Shown here: positions 1-5,729 of the stretch, piece after piece
How positions within the stretch are numbered: position 1 is the first letter of the stretch
Layout of the letters: each line of letters opens with the position of its first letter
From: Phycisphaerales bacterium
Lineage (GTDB): Bacteria; Planctomycetota; Phycisphaerae; Phycisphaerales; SM1A02
Reading direction: 5' to 3'
Length of the DNA stretch: 6,121 bases
Assembly: GCA_003520025.1 (NCBI GenBank)
Contig: DOVP01000197.1
Coordinates: forward strand, 1 to 6,121
Translations under genes and position numbers: made by a program
Notes under the pieces: model-generated
Told to the model about the DNA's origin: nothing
The model's input: only the letters and a program-made list of their open reading frames with translations
The model's database searches: none

Positions 1-232
1 CAACGTGCCCGACGGTGGCTCGCAGCACACTCCAGATGATCAATCCGCCGAAGACAACATCTTTGGCCCACGGAATCATGCCCAGCGGCAACGCAAAGGC
101 CCACAGCACGAACAGGATCGTGTGAATTCGGTCCCCGAACGGATCGGCTTTCGCGGCGCGGACAATGGGGTCACCGGCGATCATCTCGCTGGGCGCGGCT
201 TCCTGTTTGGCAGTTGCGTTGGCGTGCTTCAC
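1..232 (-). CDS. Membrane protein N-terminus, O-antigen ligase/polymerase-like (partial)
   Basis: This is the first 77 codons of a gene that continues past the left edge. Read on the minus strand from GTG at 232-230, it has a polar leader of about 37 residues, then two hydrophobic segments at about residues 38-54 (containing FALPLG) and 58-70, separated by a short charged stretch (WAKD). A hydrophobic first helix with an ALPL-type motif is typical of the start of O-antigen ligase/polymerase (WaaL/Wzy-type) multi-pass inner-membrane proteins. Those proteins transfer or polymerise lipid-linked glycan at the periplasmic face. The family call also leans on context, because the gene directly follows a heptosyltransferase-like gene and a GmhB-like phosphatase. 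The GTG start overlaps the upstream stop by 4 bases (GTGA). No Shine-Dalgarno is visible, and an in-frame ATG at 184-182 (residue 17) is an alternative start. The diagnostic periplasmic loop lies outside the window, so another polytopic membrane protein is possible. Confidence 0.5.
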   Translation of the reverse strand, partial: MKHANATAKQEAAPSEMIAGDPIVRAAKADPFGDRIHTILFVLWAFALPLGMIPWAKDVVFGGLIIWSVLRATVGHV

Positions 233-1260
233 GGTTCGGTGGGGAGTATAGAACGACCCGCTTCCCTCCATCCGTCGATGATCTGCAGGACATCGCCCAC
301 GGTGATGCGGTCGATGCGGCAGGCTGCTCCACAGCGATCCGCCATCAATTCATCCGGAAGAAAGGGTGCTGCAAGTAATCGCCGCTCCATGGCGTGTTCC
401 ATAAGCGTCCAACGATGATCCGTCGGGCCGAAGAGCGATACGACCGGTGTGCCAACTGCGATGGCGATGTGTCTCGGACCGGTGTCGTTCGAGATGGCCA
501 CCTCGGCACCAGCCGCGATGGCCTTGAGTGCCCCGAGTGTGCCGCCACGCTCAGTCAGATCAATCGTCGGACCGTCGCAGCCATCAGCGACTGCTGCTGT
601 CAAGGATCGCTCTGCGGGCGATCCGGCGATCACCGCGGTCCAACCGTGCCGTTCATGCAGCGCATTGGCGACGGTGGCGAACCGATCGGCGGGCCAGCGT
701 TTGTCTTCGCGGTTGGCGCCGGGGATCAGTAGCACATACGCCGGTGGTGGCTCCGTCATGACTGATGCCGCGGATTGTCGATCTTCCTCGGTGACGATCA
801 GTTCAGGCAAGTCCGGAGATTCCGATCCAACCAATCCGCAGTACCAGTCTACGGCGGACACTGGTTGTGTTCGGCTCGGCGGTTTGGCGGCATCGCTGAG
901 CAGCCAACTTCGCCCATCCCTCGCATAGCCGATGCGGCGAGATTGTCCGGCCAGCCGCGCTGCCAGCGCGGTGCGGAAACTGCCGGGCAGCACCAAGATC
1001 ACCTCCGGCCGCGTCGCCGCCAAGATCCGCCCAGCACGCCATGGTCCCGTCACGCCTCGCGGCTCGATGTTCACGAGGTCATCGACGGCGGGATGACCGC
1101 GAAGCAGCGGCCTCATGCCGTGCCGCACTGCGGCCGTGATATGCGCGCCATCAGGAAGTGCCGCTCGCAGCATCTTCAACGCAGGTGTCGCCATGCAGAC
1201 ATCACCGATCCAGGTGGGCATGAACACCGTGACTCGTCGAACACGAGACCAATCGATCAT
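229..1260 (-). CDS. Glycosyltransferase family 9 (heptosyltransferase-like)
   Basis: The 343-residue protein matches family 9 glycosyltransferases (WaaC/WaaF/WaaQ type), GT-B fold enzymes that transfer heptose from ADP-heptose onto lipopolysaccharide core at the cytoplasmic side of the inner membrane. E. coli WaaF is about the same length. Seen motifs: the N-terminal PTWIGDVCMATPAL loop (residues 15-28, with Asp20 at the conserved acidic position); PGANREDKRWP (180-190), the family's PGA...KRWP nucleotide-sugar motif; the hallmark SNDTGPRHIA then GTPVVSLFGPTD (257-281); and a C-terminal Cys310/Cys314 pair followed by the usual I-x-V-x-x-V helix. The ATG at 1260 overlaps the stop of the upstream phosphatase gene by 4 bases (ATGA), and the stop overlaps the next gene by 4 bases (GTGA), so it is the middle cistron of a tight operon. 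The family call is strong. The exact donor and acceptor are not shown by the sequence, so I give no symbol; some members use other ADP- or UDP-sugars. Confidence 0.9.
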   Translation of the reverse strand: MIDWSRVRRVTVFMPTWIGDVCMATPALKMLRAALPDGAHITAAVRHGMRPLLRGHPAVDDLVNIEPRGVTGPWRAGRILAATRPEVILVLPGSFRTALAARLAGQSRRIGYARDGRSWLLSDAAKPPSRTQPVSAVDWYCGLVGSESPDLPELIVTEEDRQSAASVMTEPPPAYVLLIPGANREDKRWPADRFATVANALHERHGWTAVIAGSPAERSLTAAVADGCDGPTIDLTERGGTLGALKAIAAGAEVAISNDTGPRHIAIAVGTPVVSLFGPTDHRWTLMEHAMERRLLAAPFLPDELMADRCGAACRIDRITVGDVLQIIDGWREAGRSILPTEP

Positions 1261-1799
1261 GCTTCGCGGTCCCGAAGAACGATCTCAACCGCTTCCGGCA
1301 TGGATACAGCAACATGATTGGGGGGAGGATCGCCCGGGGTCTGACCAAGCAGAATCGTTCGACATCCTGCGGTCTGGCCAGCGGCGATGTCACGATCCTG
1401 ATCGCCGATCATCCATGACCGGGTGAGATTCAGTTTGTGTCGATCCGCCGCCTCGATCAGCATTCCCGGCGAGGGCTTCCGCCACGGATGCTCGCGGGTG
1501 TAGGCGGGCACCGTTCCCTCTGGGTGCCACGGACACCAGAGCCAATCCAGAATGGGTACATCACCGAGCAGTTGTTCTGCGCGGGCATGTACCGCTTTGA
1601 CTGCATCCTCGTCGTATCGTCCCCGCGCGACACCGCCCTGATTGGTGATGACGATCAGCGGCCAGTCCTGCTCGTGCAGCTTGCGAAGAGACTCGCGGAC
1701 GCCGGGCATCAGCACGACGCCATCTGGGTCACCAAGATCGCCGTCGTTGAAGATGATCGTGTTGTCGCGGTCGAGGAAGACCGCCGGCTGGCCGCTCAT
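1257..1799 (-). CDS. gmhB: HAD-IIIA phosphatase, GmhB-like (heptose-1,7-bisphosphate 7-phosphatase family)
   Basis: The 180-residue protein is a HAD-superfamily phosphatase of the GmhB/HisB N-terminal type. GmhB removes the 7-phosphate of D-glycero-D-manno-heptose 1,7-bisphosphate in the cytosolic ADP-heptose pathway. Catalytic motifs are intact: motif I FLDRDNT (nucleophile Asp10, acid/base Asp12), motif II VITNQGG (Thr52-Asn53), motif III Lys108 in WRKPSPGM, and motif IV IGDQDRD (Asp133, Asp137). The length fits GmhB (about 190). The zinc loop is odd. By alignment from memory to E. coli GmhB (Cys92, His94, Cys107, Cys109), only Cys89 is kept, while the other ligand positions hold Trp91, His104 and Trp106. 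Motif I has Asn where Gly is usual. The start is firm: the frame has a stop at 1847-1845, and no ATG, GTG or TTG lies between it and 1799. No strong ribosome binding site is visible. The next gene, a family 9 glycosyltransferase, overlaps by 4 bases, which supports a glycan role; the precise substrate is inferred. Confidence 0.82.
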   Translation of the reverse strand: MSGQPAVFLDRDNTIIFNDGDLGDPDGVVLMPGVRESLRKLHEQDWPLIVITNQGGVARGRYDEDAVKAVHARAEQLLGDVPILDWLWCPWHPEGTVPAYTREHPWRKPSPGMLIEAADRHKLNLTRSWMIGDQDRDIAAGQTAGCRTILLGQTPGDPPPNHVAVSMPEAVEIVLRDREA

Positions 1800-1909
1800 C
1801 GGGTCATTGTCCGCAATGGGAGGCTCTGCGTGATGTGGCAGGGTTCATGGAACATGCAGGGCTCTCCGCCAGGGGTACTCTGATCCGTTCGGGGGGCTAT
1901 CGTACGGGC
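1800..1909. promoter_or_regulatory. Divergent intergenic region between the two operons
   Basis: These roughly 110 bases are the only gap in the window, lying between the start of the leftward phosphatase operon and the chosen lysS start, so promoters for both operons should lie here or just inside the flanking genes. I see no convincing sigma70-type -35/-10 pair on either strand. TACTCT at 1876-1881 and GCTATC at 1896-1901 are only weak -10-like matches on the plus strand. A short inverted repeat, GTTC-ATG-GAAC, sits at 1843-1853 and could be an operator, but four-base arms are easily met by chance. GGGAGG at 1818-1823 would suit a GTG start for lysS at 1835, and a G run at 1891-1896 lies 13 bases before the ATG at 1910. 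The bounds follow from the gene starts; the regulatory role is inferred. Confidence 0.4.
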
Positions 1910-3424
1910 ATGAACGCTCCCGATTCGAAAGATCGATCCGAATCCGACCTCGTCGCAGCTCGCCGGGCGAAACTGAAGCGGTGGCAGGAGGATCTCGGCA
2001 TTGATCCATGGGGTTCGCGGGTGGATGGGCTGCTGCCCCTCTCCGAGGCCAGATCACGCTTCGACGAAGCTGCCGCCGACGCGGTGGATGCCGACCCGCC
2101 TCCGGCGGAGGATCCCAGACCCTGCGCCACGGTCGCCGGACGGGTTGTGCAGCACCGGGCGATGGGCAAACTCTGCTTCATGGTGCTTCGAGACGAATCG
2201 GGCGATTTGCAGGTTTCCTGCTCGAAGGCCGATCTCGAGGCGGCTTCATTCAAACTCGCTTCCAAGGTGGACTACGGTGACATCGTCGTTGCATCTGGGC
2301 CGGTTGGCCGCACCAAACGCGGCGAGATCTGCATCTGGGCCGATCGATTTGAGGTGCACTGCAAGTCTTTGGCGCCGCCGCCCGAGAAATATCATGGCCT
2401 GACCGATGCCGAGCAGCGATACCGTCGCCGCTATGTGGACATGTACACCACCCCTGAGACGATGGAGACCTTCCATCGCCGCTGCGAGATCGTGTCGGCG
2501 ACACGGCGATTCATGGAGCGGCACGGGTTTATCGAAGTCGAGACGCCCATGATGCAATCTGTCGCAGGCGGCGCTGCAGCGAGGCCGTTTACGACGCATC
2601 ACAACGCGCTTGATATCGATCTGCACCTGCGAATTGCGCCAGAGTTGTATCTCAAGCGATTGCTCGTGGGCGGCATGCGAAAGGTCTTTGAGATCAATCG
2701 CAATTTCCGCAACGAGGGCATCGACCGGCGGCACAATCCCGAGTTCACCATGATGGAGGCCTATCAGGCATTTGGCGACTGCGAGTCCGTGCTTGAGTTG
2801 ACCGAGTCACTGCTGCGGGAACTCGCTGGCGGCGTACTCCCATACGGCGAATTGGAGATTGACTACACCAAACCATTTGATCGTATCACCCACGCAAACC
2901 TGTTCGAGCAGACGCACGGATGCGCAATGACCGACGAAACGGCGGTTCGCTCACTCGCCACGGCGAAGGGCCTGAAAGACGCGGCAACTCGGAACCACTG
3001 GCTGTTGGTCGAAGCCCTGTTCGGCGAGGCCGAGGATTCGATCGATCCGGCAAGGCCTACTTGGGTGACGGACTTCCCCGCAGCGCTCTCTCCGCTCACG
3101 CGGCCACACGCTGACGATCCCACCCTTGCATGGCGTGCTGAGTTGTTCATCGGCGGCATGGAACTGGGCAACTTCTATACGGAACTGAACGATCCGGACA
3201 TTCAGCGTGCTCGCTTTACAGAACAACTCGCCGGCATCAACGATGAAGAAGCAGCCTTCCGCTCGCTGGACAACGACTTCCTAGAGGCGTTGCTTGTCGG
3301 CATGCCCCCGGCAGGTGGGTTTGGACTCGGCATCGATCGAGTCGTCATGTTGATGACGAATCAGACGAGTATTCGCGACGTCATTCTGTTCCCGCTTCTT
3401 CGCCCCGAAGGAGTTGAGTCGTGA
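1910..3424 (+). CDS. lysS: Lysyl-tRNA synthetase, class II
   Basis: This 504-residue cytosolic enzyme charges tRNA-Lys with lysine using ATP. The length from the ATG at 1910 agrees with E. coli LysS (505). An N-terminal basic helix (ARRAKLKRWQED) leads into the OB-fold anticodon-binding domain (about residues 50-150, including the family's MGK-F motif at RAMGKLCFMVLRDESGDLQ). The class II catalytic core follows: motif 1 GFIEVETP (206-213), GGAAARPFTTHHNALD and LRIAPELYLKRL, motif 2 FEINRNFRNEG (260-270, ATP-binding Arg267) followed by RHNPEFTMMEAY, the lysine-pocket segment FIGGMELGNFYTELND, and motif 3 GGFGLGIDR (469-477). No catalytic motif is missing. The ATG at 1910 aligns with the E. coli N-terminus. 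An in-frame GTG at 1835 with GGGAGG 11 bases upstream would add 25 residues that do not look like LysS. It is the first gene of the rightward operon, and its stop overlaps the next start by 4 bases (GTGA). Confidence 0.96.
   Translation: MNAPDSKDRSESDLVAARRAKLKRWQEDLGIDPWGSRVDGLLPLSEARSRFDEAAADAVDADPPPAEDPRPCATVAGRVVQHRAMGKLCFMVLRDESGDLQVSCSKADLEAASFKLASKVDYGDIVVASGPVGRTKRGEICIWADRFEVHCKSLAPPPEKYHGLTDAEQRYRRRYVDMYTTPETMETFHRRCEIVSATRRFMERHGFIEVETPMMQSVAGGAAARPFTTHHNALDIDLHLRIAPELYLKRLLVGGMRKVFEINRNFRNEGIDRRHNPEFTMMEAYQAFGDCESVLELTESLLRELAGGVLPYGELEIDYTKPFDRITHANLFEQTHGCAMTDETAVRSLATAKGLKDAATRNHWLLVEALFGEAEDSIDPARPTWVTDFPAALSPLTRPHADDPTLAWRAELFIGGMELGNFYTELNDPDIQRARFTEQLAGINDEEAAFRSLDNDFLEALLVGMPPAGGFGLGIDRVVMLMTNQTSIRDVILFPLLRPEGVES
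3408..3413 (+). promoter_or_regulatory. Shine-Dalgarno AAGGAG for the transglutaminase-like gene
   Basis: AAGGAG lies inside the last codons of lysS, 7 bases before the GTG at 3421, an ideal spacing. It decides the start of the downstream gene, because the GTG overlaps the lysS stop and encodes a hydrophobic N-terminus. It is the only canonical ribosome binding site among the gene starts in this window. Confidence 0.78.
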
Positions 3425-4854
3425 TATTCGTTGGCCTGCTGTGCGTCTGCCTGTCGACGCCGGTGGATATTGATGAGTGGTTCACCATCAGTCTTAGTGG
3501 AACGCCAGCAGGGTGGAATCACTCCGTTGAGTCGGTCGTTGGCGATGTCCGTACGGTTCACGCCGATGAGACCATGACCATCAGTCGAGCCGGTGTCGAA
3601 GTGACGGTTCGGGCGAGCACGACGTGGACCGACCATCTCGATGGCCGGCCCATTTCAATGGAATGGTCTCAGGAGATGGGGGGACCACCAGTTCGAACCA
3701 TATGGACGTTCAAAGGAGAAACGGTCGTTGTGACGACCGTACAGGGACAGCGAACATCGACGGCAGCGCGGCCAGCGCCGAGTGCGCCATGGCTGACGCC
3801 GTCGGCCGGTCGTGAGTTTCTGAAGCAGCGAGCCGAGGCGGGTGCGACCGAGGTGCAGTGGCGAACGCTCATTCCAGATCTCGGTTTGTCGCCTGTGTTG
3901 CAGAAACTGACCCGTTTTGGCGAAGGCACTGTAGAAGTTCGCGGTCGCATGCTGGAAGTCAGCAAGTGGAGTGTCCAAACAGAAGGGCTTCCTGTTCAAA
4001 TGCAGAGTTGGTTTTCCAAGGACTGGCGTCCAGTCGTGACCACGATGCAAGCGCCATTTGGCGAAGTGCGTTCGGTCTTGACCGATCAAGCTACAGCGAT
4101 GCGCATACGTGGCGAGCCAGCTCCGGAGTTGTTCCTCTCGCTCTTCATCACGCCGACAGGCACTATCGAGGATCAACTGAATGCGACACGTGCATTCATG
4201 CGTCTACAAACGCTCGACAGATCGCCATTGCAGTTGCCTGCAAGCGGCGGCCAAAGCATTGCGGGAGTTGACGGAGAAACTACGCTGCTGCTGGTCGAGC
4301 GGGATGCGAGTTTGCCCGCAGCGCGAGGCGAAGGAAGCGATGCTGCATATCGAAACCCTTCGACGATGATCGACTCTGGTGACGAGGCGGTTCTCGCTTT
4401 GGCGGAGTCTTCCACAAAGTCACTGCCGCCGGAGGCATCGCAGCGGGAACGCGCAGAATCGGCGAGACAAGCGGTGCATGCGTGGATTACCAACAAGGGG
4501 TTGGCGACCGCCTTTGCCAGCGCTTCCGAGACGGTTCGCAATCGGCAAGGCGATTGTTCCGAACACGGTGTATTGCTTGCCGCGGTGCTTCGGGCAGAGG
4601 GAATTCCATCGCGGGTGGCATCTGGACTCGTGTGGATGGGTTCTGTCGGCGCGTTCGGGTGGCACATGTGGACGCAGGCCTTGATCGATGGCGCATGGGT
4701 TGATCTTGATGCGACGCTTCCGGTGCCGTTTACGGTCGGGCATATTCTTGTGGCGACCTCGTCGCTTGAGGACGGCGACGGGCAGCGTCAATTGATGGCG
4801 TTGCTTGGTCTTTTGGGAAACTTGGAGATCGAGATCGTGCGGGTAGATCGGTGA
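3421..4854 (+). CDS. Transglutaminase-like domain protein, probably exported
   Basis: The 477-residue protein has a C-terminal transglutaminase-like (papain-fold) domain. The triad is visible: Cys379 in RQGDCSEHGVLLAAVLRAEG, His415 in FGWHMWTQ and Asp430 in WVDLDATLP, each in standard family spacing. The helix before it (about 348-372) is also typical. Such domains act as thiol proteases, peptidases, amidases or crosslinking enzymes, so the reaction cannot be read from sequence. Residues 2-12 are hydrophobic (IFVGLLCVCLS) and resemble a short signal peptide, though without a positive n-region or a clear lipobox, so export is likely but unproven. Residues about 16-345 hold two beta-rich stretches (GTPAGWNHSVES to about 110; about 170-232), then a polar linker; I do not recognise a named domain there. 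I recall similar architectures in planctomycetes. The GTG start is supported by AAGGAG 7 bases upstream. It overlaps both lysS and the next gene by 4 bases (GTGA), so its expression is probably tied to lysS translation. Confidence 0.85.
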   Translation: MIFVGLLCVCLSTPVDIDEWFTISLSGTPAGWNHSVESVVGDVRTVHADETMTISRAGVEVTVRASTTWTDHLDGRPISMEWSQEMGGPPVRTIWTFKGETVVVTTVQGQRTSTAARPAPSAPWLTPSAGREFLKQRAEAGATEVQWRTLIPDLGLSPVLQKLTRFGEGTVEVRGRMLEVSKWSVQTEGLPVQMQSWFSKDWRPVVTTMQAPFGEVRSVLTDQATAMRIRGEPAPELFLSLFITPTGTIEDQLNATRAFMRLQTLDRSPLQLPASGGQSIAGVDGETTLLLVERDASLPAARGEGSDAAYRNPSTMIDSGDEAVLALAESSTKSLPPEASQRERAESARQAVHAWITNKGLATAFASASETVRNRQGDCSEHGVLLAAVLRAEGIPSRVASGLVWMGSVGAFGWHMWTQALIDGAWVDLDATLPVPFTVGHILVATSSLEDGDGQRQLMALLGLLGNLEIEIVRVDR

Positions 4855-5729
4855 GCAACCCGATTGCGCTACCACCACGACCCGAGGACGGTCACAAAGG
4901 GACGTTCGGGACGGTCGGCATCGTGGGCGGTCAGGACAACACGGATACGACGATGGTCGGCGCGCCCGCGCTTGCGGCGCGGGCGGCGCTGCGAATTGGG
5001 TGTGGACGAGTGATGATCGCCTCGCCGCGGTCGATCATGAGTGAGGTCTTAGGGGAGTGTCTCTCAGCGACGGGGCGACCGCTGCCGCAGGATGGGCGGG
5101 GTGAGTTGGAATCACGCGGGACCGTTTTGGCGGTCGCGTCACTTGATGCCGAGACCGACGCAATGGCGGTGGGGCCGGGTTTGGGGCAATCGCTAGGCGC
5201 AGTGGCGGTCGTGTCGTCGCTTCTCTCTGCCGAGGGTCCGCCTCTGGTGCTCGATGCCGATGCGATTCACATCGTCGCGGGTCTCGACGCGGTCGGTGGG
5301 TGGTCGCGACACGTTGTGCTGACTCCGCACCCGGGCGAGTTTCGGGTGCTGGCCGAGGCGATGGGGCTGGCGACTCCAGGCAGCGACGATGACAGTCGAC
5401 GAGAAGCAGCGATTGCAATGTCGGACCGATTGAACGCTGTCATCGTCCTCAAGGGGCACGGAACGGTTGTTGCCTCGGGTAGCGATGTGTGGACCTCTGA
5501 TGAGGGCGGTGTTGAACTGGCAATTCCAGGCAGCGGTGATGTACTCACCGGTGTGCTGGCCGGAATCCTCGCCCAACTTGCCCAGTCAGACGAAGCGGTC
5601 GATGTGGCCGCGGCCGCGAGGCTTGCCGTGACCACGCACGCTCGGGCGGGTGCGTGCTGGCGGCGTGAACGCGGTACCCGCGGGCTGCTCGCCGAAGAAC
5701 TCGCCGACCGCATAGGCTTGTGTCCATGA
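4851..5729 (+). CDS. nnrD: ADP/ATP-dependent NAD(P)H-hydrate dehydratase
   Basis: This 292-residue cytosolic repair enzyme of the ribokinase-like carbohydrate kinase family (YjeF C-terminal type) dehydrates the S form of hydrated NADH or NADPH back to the cofactor using ADP or ATP. Visible motifs in order: HKGTFGTVGIVGGQ (15-28), MVGAPALAARAALRIGCGRV (35-54), AVGPGLG (106-112), LVLDADAI (132-139), LTPHPGEF (157-164), LKGHGTVVAS (200-209) and PGSGDVLTGVLAG (226-238), where Asp230 is the catalytic aspartate. A family-like C-terminal tail (TRGLLAEELADRI) closes it. The family usually reads A-x-G-G-[ST]-G-D before the catalytic Asp; here the first Gly is Pro (AIPGSGD). The length matches stand-alone NnrD proteins (B. 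subtilis YxkO is about 276), with no fused NnrE epimerase domain. The GTG at 4851 overlaps the upstream stop by 4 bases, without a clear Shine-Dalgarno, and its stop overlaps the next ATG (ATGA). Family call strong. Confidence 0.93.
   Translation: MSNPIALPPRPEDGHKGTFGTVGIVGGQDNTDTTMVGAPALAARAALRIGCGRVMIASPRSIMSEVLGECLSATGRPLPQDGRGELESRGTVLAVASLDAETDAMAVGPGLGQSLGAVAVVSSLLSAEGPPLVLDADAIHIVAGLDAVGGWSRHVVLTPHPGEFRVLAEAMGLATPGSDDDSRREAAIAMSDRLNAVIVLKGHGTVVASGSDVWTSDEGGVELAIPGSGDVLTGVLAGILAQLAQSDEAVDVAAAARLAVTTHARAGACWRRERGTRGLLAEELADRIGLCP

Noticed and set aside
449..928. Plus-strand open frame of 159 codons opposite the glycosyltransferase gene
   Set aside because: It is low-complexity (Ser, Ala, Arg rich), has no recognisable motif and lies wholly antisense to a gene with strong family motifs; high GC makes such shadow frames common.
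1860..1909. Possible T-box or lysine riboswitch leader before lysS
   Set aside because: The gap is too short and lacks recognisable T-box or lysine-aptamer elements or a terminator stem with a T run.
2246..2734. Minus-strand open frame of 162 codons inside lysS
   Set aside because: It is antisense to conserved synthetase motifs, with a composition typical of shadow translation and no sensible neighbours or ribosome binding site.
1910..3424. Frequent GATCGAT/CGATCG-type words
   Set aside because: They mostly reflect common codon pairs (GAT CGA, ATC GAT), show no regular spacing and cannot be told from background without a genome count.
3424..3480. Lipoprotein signal in the transglutaminase-like protein (Cys8 or Cys10)
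   Set aside because: The residues before either Cys (GLL-C, LCV-C) do not fit the usual L-[AS]-[GA]-C lipobox well, so I kept only a tentative signal peptide.
3655..4176. Minus-strand open frame of 173 codons inside the transglutaminase-like gene
   Set aside because: It is rich in Arg, His, Trp and Ser, as expected from reverse translation of the sense gene, and it would be isolated in an otherwise co-directional operon.
4963..4985. Intrinsic terminator in nnrD
   Set aside because: The strong GC stem has no following T run and lies early within a complete coding sequence.
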